The position numbers and the translations under genes were made by a program. A model generated the notes under the pieces. It was not told where the DNA came from, made no database searches, and saw only the letters and a program-made list of their open reading frames with translations. From NCBI GenBank assembly GCA_903837255.1, contig CAILTZ010000533.1, positions 1-8,000 on the forward strand: a DNA stretch of 8,000 bases, written 5' to 3'. This stretch comes from an uncultured Pirellula sp. (GTDB lineage Bacteria > Planctomycetota > Planctomycetia > Pirellulales > Pirellulaceae). Below are positions 1-6,161 of the stretch, one piece after another. Position 1 is the first letter of the stretch. Each line of letters opens with the position of its first letter.

Positions 1-942
1 AGCCCCTCCACCCTGGCCCCCGAGTTGGCCCGCAACTTGACCTTCGAGCATTTCCAGCGGCAGAATGGTGCCGGCCTGTGGCATCAACTTGAAATTCATC
101 GTCTCGGAGTTCTCGGTAGCCGTCGGTTTGACCTTGATGTTCATCTCCTGGCCGTCTCGCTTGAGCCTGAGCTTCACCGCCCGGTCGGCCTTGCCAGCTT
201 CCTGAACGGCTTCTTGGAGGGACGCAAAGGTCTTGGCCTCCTGTCCGTTGATCGCTAGGATCAGATCGCCTTCTTGGATACCCGCTTCGCTAGCCGGGGA
301 GTCTTCCATCACGCGTTCGACCGTAAGGCCGATTGGGGACTCGTCGTCGGAGCCTTCGGAATCGTCGTCGTCGTCTGGACGTTCGAAGCTCAGCCCAATC
401 CGAAACATCGGTTCTCGGACACCTCCAAGAATCGGGATCGGCATGCCTTGGACGATCGCAGGGTTGCCTAAGATCCGCTGGAAATTCTCGATACGGGTTT
501 TTCTGCCGGAGCGTTTTTCTCCTTGATTCTCGTCGCTACCATCGCTCGATTCCTGGATGATCGTCATCGTTATCGTGTTGCCGTCCTTGGCAATCTGCTT
601 GCCGTCGGCATCCACAGCGGTGATCACCACGCGTTGCTCTTGAGCGGATGGTTTGGCGACCTGATCGAGCGACTTTTCGACCTGCTCGAGGATCTTGTTG
701 CGCTGGTCCTCAGGAAGAACTTTGAGTTTCTCACGAAGTTCATTCAGTAGCTTTTGGGTGTTGCCATTTTGGTCGCTAAGAACGATGACTGAGGATTGTT
801 GCTGTTGCTGCTGGACCTGGCCGAAGGCTACCTGCGTGGACGTGCAAGCCAAACCAAGCGATGCGGCCGACACTAGGCCACTTGCCAGTAGTTTGCGAAA
901 TCCATGTTGGGCATGGGTACGACGAAGCATGAGGCTGCTCAT
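1..942 (-). CDS. Secreted PDZ-domain protein, third gene of the sigma-factor operon (partial, C-terminus outside window)
   Basis: The frame is open from ATG at 942 down to base 1, giving 314 residues with no stop, so the C-terminus is missing. AGGAG lies 8 bases before the start. Residues 1-41 form an export signal: basic start (LRRTHAQHGFRK), hydrophobic stretch 19-32, and a possible signal peptidase I site near AFG-Q at 39-42. A glutamine run (44-49), a charged helical stretch (64-95) and an acidic run (190-201) precede a PDZ domain at about 178-275. Its recognisable parts are the FRIGLSF loop at 180-186, DSPASEAGIQEGD at 214-226 and ILAINGQ at 228-234. No protease domain precedes the PDZ, so this is not a DegP/HtrA enzyme in the visible part. 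The end becomes Gly-rich (305-313). PDZ domains usually bind exposed C-termini. Its place after a sigma/anti-sigma pair suggests an envelope-sensing or substrate-binding role, which is inference. Confidence 0.88.
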   Translation of the reverse strand, partial: MSSLMLRRTHAQHGFRKLLASGLVSAASLGLACTSTQVAFGQVQQQQQQSSVIVLSDQNGNTQKLLNELREKLKVLPEDQRNKILEQVEKSLDQVAKPSAQEQRVVITAVDADGKQIAKDGNTITMTIIQESSDGSDENQGEKRSGRKTRIENFQRILGNPAIVQGMPIPILGGVREPMFRIGLSFERPDDDDDSEGSDDESPIGLTVERVMEDSPASEAGIQEGDLILAINGQEAKTFASLQEAVQEAGKADRAVKLRLKRDGQEMNIKVKPTATENSETMNFKLMPQAGTILPLEMLEGQVAGQLGGQGGGA

Positions 943-950
943 GGAAAATA

Positions 951-955
951 CTCCT
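951..955 (-). promoter_or_regulatory. Shine-Dalgarno site of the PDZ-protein gene
   Basis: On the minus strand AGGAG stands 8 bases before the ATG at 942. It supports that start over the in-frame ATG four codons later at 930. Confidence 0.7.
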
Positions 956-979
956 GATTGAGGAAAGGGGACGAAACAA

Positions 980-1681
980 TTATAAACCGTAAGGCTTCAA
1001 AGACACATCGTGGACTGGAACCACAAACCTGCGACCGTCTTGGAGGGATCCCGAATACACGGTGGGTTTGACATCCAGCTCATAGCCTTTGCGCCTAAAC
1101 TTTTGATTGAGCTTGGCAATCTCCAAGGCGTTGTTTGCGACGAGCCATTGAGGATCGATGTCGCGGGCGTCGACCAAGGGGATTTCGATGGGTGTGGCGC
1201 TGGGGCTTTCGACCCGCACTCGCCATGGCGATGCATTCTCGAAAGGATTGCTTGGATCTGGATTGCTTGGATCGGTAGGAGACTGTGAAGTTGCAAGGAT
1301 CGGCTTGTCGGCAGCGCGAAAAGAACCCGTCGAGTAATGGCTCCATACATAGCCGCCGCAAAGTCCGATCGCAAGCATCGCACAGCACGCCAAGATCCCT
1401 GGCCACAGGCCGGAGCGGCCACGGGACATTGAACCGAGGTCTCCTCGATCCGCGAGCTTAGCGTCTGGCTGGTTTGAGGCCAAGCCCAAGATTGAGGAGG
1501 GCTGGGAACAAGCCGGACGTTGTTCGCTGCGGATGTCTTTGGCCCACTGCTGCTCCTCCAATAACATCATGGCTAAGTCGCGCCAGAAAGGAGAGTCAGG
1601 CTCGAGATTTCCAAGCAGCTCGGCGCGTTGGGAATGGAAGAGTTCACCATCGACCAAGCGTTGGAGTTCCAAAGGGTTCAT
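980..1681 (-). CDS. Putative anti-sigma factor-like single-pass membrane protein
   Basis: This 233-residue protein starts 33 bases after the sigma-factor stop. The N-terminal 50 residues (LQRLVDGEL at 6-14, then a helical acidic stretch) resemble the short cytoplasmic segment of planctomycete anti-sigma-like proteins, but there is no HxxxCxxC zinc motif of the classical ZAS fold. One transmembrane segment lies at about 93-113 (GILACCAMLAIGLCGGYVW region), preceded by basic residues. The cytoplasmic linker is residues 50-92. The C-terminal 120 residues would be outside the membrane and include a DPSNP repeat (137-146) and a folded-looking tail (152-233). Gene order and topology support an anti-sigma role: the N-terminus would hold the sigma factor at the membrane. 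Sequence identity alone would only support 'membrane protein of unknown function'. The start is ATG at 1681, with only a weak GGCGG-like site before it. Confidence 0.8.
   Translation of the reverse strand: MNPLELQRLVDGELFHSQRAELLGNLEPDSPFWRDLAMMLLEEQQWAKDIRSEQRPACSQPSSILGLASNQPDAKLADRGDLGSMSRGRSGLWPGILACCAMLAIGLCGGYVWSHYSTGSFRAADKPILATSQSPTDPSNPDPSNPFENASPWRVRVESPSATPIEIPLVDARDIDPQWLVANNALEIAKLNQKFRRKGYELDVKPTVYSGSLQDGRRFVVPVHDVSLKPYGL
1245..1274. repeat. Two-copy 15-bp tandem repeat inside the anti-sigma-like gene
   Basis: The units 1245-1259 and 1260-1274 are identical at 14 of 15 bases (GGATTGCTTGGATCt/g). Because the unit is a multiple of three, it adds an in-frame DPSNP pair to the extracytoplasmic linker just after the membrane segment. 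It is probably a local slippage duplication in a tolerant linker. Confidence 0.9.
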
Positions 1682-1714
1682 AGTGCACCGCCGATTGATA
1701 GCATTTTGGTTGCG

Positions 1715-2251
1715 TTAGGATTCATGTGCGAGCCGTGCCCGAAGAGCGCGCCGGGCTTTGAGGAGCCGATATTCGATGGTCTTGGTGGAAACACCCAAGT
1801 GCTTAGCGAGTTGCTCGTAACCCCATCCCTCGGTGTACTTTAGGAGCAACAGCTGGCGGTCTTGAGGATGGAGCTTTGCAAGCCCTTCTTGGATGCTGGT
1901 TTGAATTTCCTTTTGCACTAGCCAAGCCCCCGGCTCTTGCGAGTCGGGTTGGATGGCCAGCGATTCCAGGACCCGTCGTGCGCGACCGGAGGCACGGTGG
2001 TGGTTAACGATCTTTCGAAGGGTGATTCGGTACAGCCATGGCGCGATCTTATCGGAGTCAACTGGGCGATTAGCCTGGCTGATGGCTACTAAGGCGACTT
2101 CTTGGAGGACATCTGCGGCGGCGTGGGGGTCGGCCAGACGAGCCCGGACGATGGTCGAGAGCCAGCGTCGGTGAGACTCGAAGATTGATCCCCAATCGAG
2201 TTGCTTTGTTATGGGGTTATTCAAGTGGACCTCGACCTGGATACTGGACAT
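1715..2251 (-). CDS. ECF-type RNA polymerase sigma factor
   Basis: The product has 178 residues, normal for an extracytoplasmic-function (group 4) sigma factor, with only regions 2 and 4. Region 2 spans about 25-90 (RRWLSTIVRARL, DPHAAADVLQEVAL at 41-54, WLYRITLRKIVNHHR at 72-86). It should bind the core enzyme and the -10 element. Region 4 spans about 115-172 (LHPQDRQLLLLKYTEGWGYEQLA at 127-149, helix-turn-helix with GVSTKTIEYRLLKARRALR at 153-171) and should read the -35 element. The frame stays open upstream to a TTG at 2425, but the extra 58 residues are a translation of AT-rich leader DNA and match nothing in a sigma factor, so ATG at 2251 is preferred. It heads an operon with the anti-sigma-like and PDZ genes. 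Autoregulation is common for this class but is not shown here. The subgroup cannot be assigned by eye. Confidence 0.95.
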   Translation of the reverse strand: MSSIQVEVHLNNPITKQLDWGSIFESHRRWLSTIVRARLADPHAAADVLQEVALVAISQANRPVDSDKIAPWLYRITLRKIVNHHRASGRARRVLESLAIQPDSQEPGAWLVQKEIQTSIQEGLAKLHPQDRQLLLLKYTEGWGYEQLAKHLGVSTKTIEYRLLKARRALRARLAHES

Positions 2252-2267
2252 GGTGGTTAGATAGTCG

Positions 2268-2272
2268 CTCCT
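2268..2272 (-). promoter_or_regulatory. Possible Shine-Dalgarno site of the sigma-factor gene, unusually far from the ATG
   Basis: AGGAG on the minus strand is the best match upstream of ATG 2251, but the spacing is 16 bases, longer than the usual 5-10. Either initiation does not rely on it or the true start differs. No better in-frame ATG is present. Confidence 0.3.
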
Positions 2273-2306
2273 GGGCAAGTTCCCCCTGGATGCGGCGGAA
2301 AAATTT

Positions 2307-2343
2307 GGCAAAAAAATTGGAGGGCAAAAAAATTTAGGCAAAA
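2307..2343. repeat. AT-rich short direct repeats in the sigma-operon leader
   Basis: GGCAAAAAAATT occurs at 2307-2318 and again, identical, at 2323-2334. A shortened copy, GGCAAAA, lies at 2337-2343, so copies step by 16 and 14 bases. The block stands out from the GC-richer surroundings and lies 56-92 bases upstream of the sigma-factor ATG. Read on the minus strand it gives T-runs followed by GCC. It could be a promoter-proximal AT element, a repeated protein-binding site or leader-RNA structure; the sequence does not decide. Confidence 0.6.
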
Positions 2344-2508
2344 GAGAGGGACGCAATAATCGCTGGAGAAATTTTGACTCTAAGGAGAGTATCGTGGGAA
2401 AAATGCTGCGCTTCGGCGTTTGCAAATCCGTCCTCGCACTCTGCGGAATCTGTGGTCGATAGAATAGTCCGAACGAATTTTAATGGATAGCGATACAGGC
2501 AGTTCAGA

Positions 2509-3003
2509 ATGGCAGAGCCCTACTTTGATAAATATCTCCGGCGAGTGGCCCCTTTGGCCGATCCGATCGAACAACTTGATTCACAGGCCCAGGCACTCGT
2601 GGATTGGGCACGATCCGTCAACACCGCTGAAACCGACATCCTTCACCCACCCTACACTTGGACGTTACGAGAGGTTTTGAAACATATTTCCGATTGCGAA
2701 AGAGTGTTCGCATTTCGTGCTTTATGGATAGCAAGAGGAGGCAACGACCCATTGCCTAGTTTTGATGAACACGTGTTCTTGGCGAACTCCTCTGCGCATG
2801 AAACACCATGGATAGAACTCACCGAAGAGTTCAAAAGCGTACGGTCCGCTTCGCTGACTCTCTTCAAGAATCTACCTGAGCTTTCATGGCGTAACCGCGG
2901 AAGAGTTGCTGGTTTCGAGCTGGATGTCAAGATGCTCTGCGGGATGATTTATGGCCACCTAGACCACCACCTAAACATCATGAACAAGAGGCTAGAAAAA
3001 TGA
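2509..3003 (+). CDS. DinB-like (YfiT/DinB superfamily) metal-binding protein
   Basis: The product has 164 residues, the usual length of the DinB/YfiT four-helix-bundle family. The visible signature is the putative metal triad: His59 in TLREVLKHISDCERVF (52-67), and His150 and His154 in GHLDHHLNIM (149-158). HPPYTWTLREVLKHI is typical of the segment linking helix 1 to the ligand-bearing helix 2. There is no signal peptide or membrane segment, so it should be cytoplasmic. Characterised relatives are metal-dependent thiol S-transferases (bacillithiol, mycothiol) or damage-inducible proteins of unknown activity; the reaction here is not predictable. ATG 2509 has no strong ribosome site. An out-of-frame ATG at 2483 encodes nothing plausible. 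Its stop overlaps the next start (ATGA, 4 bases), so it is probably translationally coupled to the ceramidase-family gene. Confidence 0.88.
   Translation: MAEPYFDKYLRRVAPLADPIEQLDSQAQALVDWARSVNTAETDILHPPYTWTLREVLKHISDCERVFAFRALWIARGGNDPLPSFDEHVFLANSSAHETPWIELTEEFKSVRSASLTLFKNLPELSWRNRGRVAGFELDVKMLCGMIYGHLDHHLNIMNKRLEK
2986..2991 (+). promoter_or_regulatory. Shine-Dalgarno site of the first ceramidase-family gene
   Basis: AAGAGG lies 8 bases before the ATG at 3000, inside the end of the DinB-like gene. It favours 3000 over the in-frame ATG at 3033, which has no such site. Confidence 0.6.
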
Positions 3004-4448
3004 AAATCTCCGAGCGATCCAAGCTAACCCTCATGAAACTCTGCTCGCTTGTTTTACTGGTTTGCGTTTTTGTACCAAGGGTGAGCCTTGCACAAAACGC
3101 CCCTCAAGCTCCCCTACCGACGCTTGCTGTCGGCTTTGGGGTCTCAGATATTACACCCTCTAAACCGACCCCAATGGCCGGTTACTACGGGGTTCGCTAC
3201 TCGACTGCGACCCATGATCCTCTTTGGGCCAAAGCGACTCTCCTGGATGATGGTTCGACCAAGGTAGCGATCATCGCTCTTGATTTGATCTCTACGAACC
3301 CATGGATGGTCCGTGAAACTCGCAAAGTGATCGAGGAGAAACTTGGGATACACCCTTCGAATGTCATGATCAGCGCTACGCATTCACATACCGGCCCGAT
3401 GCTCTACGACCCCGACGAGCGGTTGCGCGAGCGATTCGGTAACCAAACCGATGAAGCCAAGCAATACATGATCGGACTTCCCGAAAGAATCGCTCAAAGC
3501 GTCTTCGATGCTGCCGCGAACCTCAAAAATCGAACCGTTTCGTTTGCTATCGGAGAAGAAAAACAACTGGCCTTCAACCGCCGATTCTTTATGAAAGATG
3601 GCTCCGTGGGCTGGAATCCCGGCAAGCTCAACCCGAACATCGTCCGCGAAGCTGGTCCGGTCGATGATGCTCTCCCCTTCGTGGCCTTCTACGATGAACC
3701 AGGTAAACTCGCCGGCCTGCTCAGCAGCTTTGCTATCCACCTCGATACCGTCGGTGGTACCGAGTGGAGCGCTGATATGCCTTATACGATCCAAGAATCC
3801 CTCGGCAAAGTATTCGGCCCAATGGCACACCTACAATATGCCACCGGGACCTGCGGCGATATCAACCATATCGATGTTCGATCAGCCAACCGACAAGGTG
3901 GACACCAAGAGGCGGCGCGAATCGGTACCAGGTTGGCTGCATCGATCCTGAGGTCTTGGAATCAATTGACCCCGACCTCGTCGCTGAAACTCGCTGCCTC
4001 TCACCAAATCGTCCGAGTTCCTGTCTATCCTCATTCCTCCGAACGCTCGGATTGGGCCAAAAACGTCCTGGCAAGAATGAACGATAAACCACTGCCTCCC
4101 TTCATGGAAATGGTCGAAGCCTATCGCATCGCCGATGTCGAAGCCCACCCGGATGGATTTCTCGATGCAGAAGTCCAAGTCATCTCTCTCGGACGCGATG
4201 TGGCGTGGGTCTCGCTCCCAGGCGAAATCTTTGTCCAACTTGGATTGGCTATCAAAGACGCTTCGCCCTTTGCCGTCACCTCGATCCACGAACTGGCCAA
4301 CGGCTCGATCGGGTATGTCCCGACCAGACAGGCCTATGCCCAAGGCAACTACGAAGTGATCTCGGCTCGATGCGGCGAAGGGAGCGGTGAGATGATGGTC
4401 GACTCGGCGATCTCACAACTCCGACAACAGTTCAATAGCAAACAATGA
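3000..4448 (+). CDS. Exported neutral/alkaline non-lysosomal ceramidase-family protein (short form, nucleophile Ser apparently replaced)
   Basis: A signal peptide covers residues 1-32 (basic start, hydrophobic 13-26, cleavage near SLA-Q). The mature part matches the N-terminal catalytic domain of the neutral ceramidase family (PF04734 type): GFGVSDITP at 45-53, IIALDLI at 91-97, SATHSHTGP at 125-133, FAIHLDT at 244-250, LPGEIF at 406-411, NGSIGYVPT at 434-442 and NYEV at 450-453. By family comparison the zinc ligands would be a His of the HSH motif (128-130), His247, Glu409 and Tyr451. The 482-residue length is well below the roughly 650-700 of bacterial ceramidases, so the C-terminal immunoglobulin-like domain is absent. 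Where known enzymes have G-D/N-x-S-P-N with the nucleophilic Ser, this protein has GDINHI (286-291). The real reaction may therefore differ, and the substrate is unknown. It overlaps the DinB-like gene by 4 bases and is followed by a hydrolase gene. Confidence 0.92.
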   Translation: MKISERSKLTLMKLCSLVLLVCVFVPRVSLAQNAPQAPLPTLAVGFGVSDITPSKPTPMAGYYGVRYSTATHDPLWAKATLLDDGSTKVAIIALDLISTNPWMVRETRKVIEEKLGIHPSNVMISATHSHTGPMLYDPDERLRERFGNQTDEAKQYMIGLPERIAQSVFDAAANLKNRTVSFAIGEEKQLAFNRRFFMKDGSVGWNPGKLNPNIVREAGPVDDALPFVAFYDEPGKLAGLLSSFAIHLDTVGGTEWSADMPYTIQESLGKVFGPMAHLQYATGTCGDINHIDVRSANRQGGHQEAARIGTRLAASILRSWNQLTPTSSLKLAASHQIVRVPVYPHSSERSDWAKNVLARMNDKPLPPFMEMVEAYRIADVEAHPDGFLDAEVQVISLGRDVAWVSLPGEIFVQLGLAIKDASPFAVTSIHELANGSIGYVPTRQAYAQGNYEVISARCGEGSGEMMVDSAISQLRQQFNSKQ

Positions 4449-4521
4449 TTTCAATCCAGTCGGCTGATCTCTGCGATCATTGCCCAATCTCCTACTCCTT
4501 GAATTCCCTCTGAGGCTTTCG
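4449..4521 (+). other. Short intergenic spacer between ceramidase-family and hydrolase genes
   Basis: This is a 73-base gap. A 7-bp perfect inverted repeat, CAATGAT at 4443-4449 and ATCATTG at 4476-4482, brackets a 26-base loop but has no following T-run, so I do not call a terminator. Co-transcription of the two genes is likely. Confidence 0.4.
4511..4515 (+). promoter_or_regulatory. Shine-Dalgarno site of the alpha/beta hydrolase gene
   Basis: TGAGG lies 6 bases before ATG 4522. It decides for that start against the upstream TTG at 4480, which would put 14 extra residues ahead of an otherwise normal signal peptide. Confidence 0.6.
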
Positions 4522-5613
4522 ATGCGCAATCTCCTATGCGGAATCGCGACGGCTACTCTGGCGATTCTCTCGTCGCTTGCTCATGCTCAGGATCAGCAGC
4601 CGATGCCTATCCAAGTTCACGCGAGCCTCGGTACGATCCAGAACCTCGACGAGTGGAACAGCCGCCGCGACTCCATACGCAGGAACATCGAAGTCGTGAT
4701 GGGTTCGCTACCGGACCGAAGCCAGCTTGGACCCGTCGCTTTCCAAGTCCTAGAGGAAACTCCGCTCGAGAACGGTCTGATACGACGCAAGATCGAATAC
4801 CTCACCCAGGAGGCTGACGCCAGGGGCAAAGAGGACCGAGTTCGAGCGTTTCTATTGGTGCACTCCAAGTCCCCTGAAACCCGACGGCCAGCGGTCCTTT
4901 GCCTGCACCAAACCAACGGCATCGGCAAAGGAGAACCAGCGGGACTGGGTGGTAGCCAAAACCTGCACTATGCCCTTGAGCTCGCCCAGCGTGGCTATGT
5001 GACGCTGGCCCCTGATTATCCTTCCTTTGGCGAACATGCTTATGAATTCCGCTCGGATGATCGATGGGCAAGCGGCAGCATGAAGGCGATCTGGGACAAC
5101 ATGCGAGCGATCGATCTCTTGCAGCAATTGCCCAGTGTCGATCCAAAACGGATCGGTTGCATCGGCCATTCTTTGGGTGGCCACAACACAATCTTCACGA
5201 GCTTTTTCGACGAGCGGATTGCTGTCGCTGTCTCGAGCTGCGGTTTCACACGCTTTCACAAATACTACGGAGGAAACCTTCGAGGTTGGACCAGCGACCG
5301 ATACATGCCTCGAATCGCTAACCATTACTCGAACAATCCAAACCTGGTCCCGTTTGACTTTCCTGAGTTGATCGCCGGGATCGCCCCTCGGGCTTTCTTT
5401 ACCAGCTCTCCTCTGGGCGACGATAACTTTGAGGTCTCAGGAGTTCGAGACTCGATCGAGGAGTCGGCAAAGATTTTTCAGTTGCACAAGACCCAGGGAC
5501 ACCTCAAGGCGATTTATCCAGTTAGCGCCCACGATTTTCCGCCCGATGCTCGACAGGAAGCTTATCGCTTCATCGACCAAGTTCTCAGTCTTCCGGATTC
5601 ACTTCGGAACTGA
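4522..5613 (+). CDS. Exported alpha/beta hydrolase (dienelactone hydrolase/acetyl-esterase-like)
   Basis: From ATG 4522 the product has 363 residues. It starts with a clear signal peptide (MRNLLCGIATATLAILSSL, cleavage near AHA-Q at 21-23), so the enzyme should act outside the cytoplasm. The alpha/beta hydrolase fold is shown by the strand and oxyanion region RRPAVLCLHQTNG, by YVTLAPDYPSFGEH and by the nucleophile elbow GHSLGG with Ser217. The likely acid is Asp300 or Asp301 (PLGDDNF) and the base His337 (SAHDFP). DPKRIGCIGHSLGGHN is typical of planctomycete hydrolases annotated as dienelactone hydrolase, acetylxylan esterase or prolyl oligopeptidase-like. The triad is complete, so activity on an ester or similar bond is expected; the substrate is not readable. 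It follows the ceramidase-family gene by 73 bases on the same strand, and its last 29 bases overlap the opposing small gene. Confidence 0.9.
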   Translation: MRNLLCGIATATLAILSSLAHAQDQQPMPIQVHASLGTIQNLDEWNSRRDSIRRNIEVVMGSLPDRSQLGPVAFQVLEETPLENGLIRRKIEYLTQEADARGKEDRVRAFLLVHSKSPETRRPAVLCLHQTNGIGKGEPAGLGGSQNLHYALELAQRGYVTLAPDYPSFGEHAYEFRSDDRWASGSMKAIWDNMRAIDLLQQLPSVDPKRIGCIGHSLGGHNTIFTSFFDERIAVAVSSCGFTRFHKYYGGNLRGWTSDRYMPRIANHYSNNPNLVPFDFPELIAGIAPRAFFTSSPLGDDNFEVSGVRDSIEESAKIFQLHKTQGHLKAIYPVSAHDFPPDARQEAYRFIDQVLSLPDSLRN

Positions 5614-5905
5614 CCTCACCCGGCTTGAGCCGTCGGCGACGTCGTGGAATGGCACTAGCCCACTCTTTGGTCATCACCTCGAACACATCGTGCGATTCGT
5701 AGCGTGCGATGTTCTTGCCCTCAGGAATCGGGCCAATGAGCCCCTTGAAAATCGGCATGCCTCGCAGGTCCAGGTCGGTGCTGCTGTCATCGATACCGAC
5801 TTGGGTGTGGGTTCGATAGATCATTTCGGCGGAATGGAAATCCCGGATCTTCAGCGAGCCATCGGAGGCTCGGGTCACCACACGAAAGACTTCCTTTTTG
5901 GCCAT
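5585..5905 (-). CDS. Small conserved-looking hypothetical protein
   Basis: This 106-residue cytoplasmic protein has no signal peptide or membrane segment. Its composition is that of a folded protein: a beta-rich start (KKEVFRVVTRASDGSLKIRDF), a middle part with LDLRGMPIFKGLIGPIP at 45-61, then YESHDVFEVMTKEW at 69-82. The tail is charged and probably disordered, with five consecutive arginines (88-92). I do not recognise a named domain. The start at 5905 has no strong Shine-Dalgarno site. The 3' end overlaps the end of the hydrolase gene by 29 bases in convergent orientation. The opposite strand also has an open frame over this stretch (5429-5938), but its translation is His/Arg-rich and unlike a protein, so I favour the minus-strand reading. 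Function unknown. Confidence 0.7.
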   Translation of the reverse strand: MAKKEVFRVVTRASDGSLKIRDFHSAEMIYRTHTQVGIDDSSTDLDLRGMPIFKGLIGPIPEGKNIARYESHDVFEVMTKEWASAIPRRRRRLKPGEVSSEVNPED

Positions 5906-6161
5906 CGATGCCCAGCTGTCTGCAGAAGAGACTCATGAAAATCCAAGGGCACTCGCCCACATTCTTTTTGTGGTATCGACCCGACCAAGGAACGCCTTGC
6001 GTTTTACCACCCCCGCCAGAGACTTCGGATAGTTCGGATTAACCGCTACATTATGGCTTCTCCCAATCGAGGTGAACTATTCGATACAATCGGTACGGTT
6101 GCCATCAGCGCACAAGACATCGAACCATCCGAAGACCAACTCAAACGACTTGGAAACGATC
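5906..6161. promoter_or_regulatory. Divergent intergenic region with short repeats and weak hairpins
   Basis: These 256 bases separate the small minus-strand gene from the plus-strand Tat-protein gene and should hold both promoters. Visible items are a GGGC-ACTC-GCCC stem followed by a T-run (5947-5969), a 5-bp stem CAAGG-AACG-CCTTG followed by CGTTTT (5986-6005), and TTCGGAT twice, 9 bases apart (6024-6030, 6033-6039). A weak plus-strand pair, TTCGGA (6024-6029) and TACATT (6047-6052) with a 17-base spacer, could be a promoter. None is strong enough to call on its own. Confidence 0.4.

Larger units (their letters stand above)
2252..2508. promoter_or_regulatory. Divergent intergenic region between the sigma operon and the DinB-like operon
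   Basis: This 257-base region must hold the promoters of both operons. It contains the AT-rich repeat block at 2307-2343, a perfect 5-bp inverted repeat ACTCT-AAGG-AGAGT at 2377-2390, and a plus-strand TAGAAT at 2460-2465. The last matches the housekeeping -10 consensus at five of six positions, about 44 bases before the DinB-like ATG, but has no convincing -35 at 16-18 bases. I found no clear ECF-type -35/-10 pair by eye. Confidence 0.5.

Noticed and set aside
796..813. CAA/CAG-type repeat in the PDZ gene
   Set aside because: It is a six-glutamine coding run just after the signal peptide with mixed codons. It is ordinary low complexity, not a separate repeat element.
2252..2425. 58-residue N-terminal extension of the sigma factor from TTG 2425
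   Set aside because: The extension translates the AT-rich leader repeats and basic low-complexity sequence. ECF sigma factors normally start close to region 2, as they do from ATG 2251.
5429..5938. Plus-strand open frame of 169 codons across the hydrolase end and the small minus-strand gene
   Set aside because: It begins inside the hydrolase gene in another frame, and the rest mirrors the minus-strand gene. It has no plausible domain.
5986..6005. Candidate intrinsic terminator (CAAGG-AACG-CCTTG stem followed by CGTTTT)
   Set aside because: The stem is only 5 bp and the T-run is short and interrupted. It lies about 370 bases past the hydrolase stop, so it is not convincing.
5935..6042. Possible 35-codon plus-strand small ORF in the intergenic region, ending PPPPETSDSSD
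   Set aside because: It has only a weak purine-rich stretch before the ATG, and its length is easily reached by chance. No domain or conservation can be judged from the sequence.
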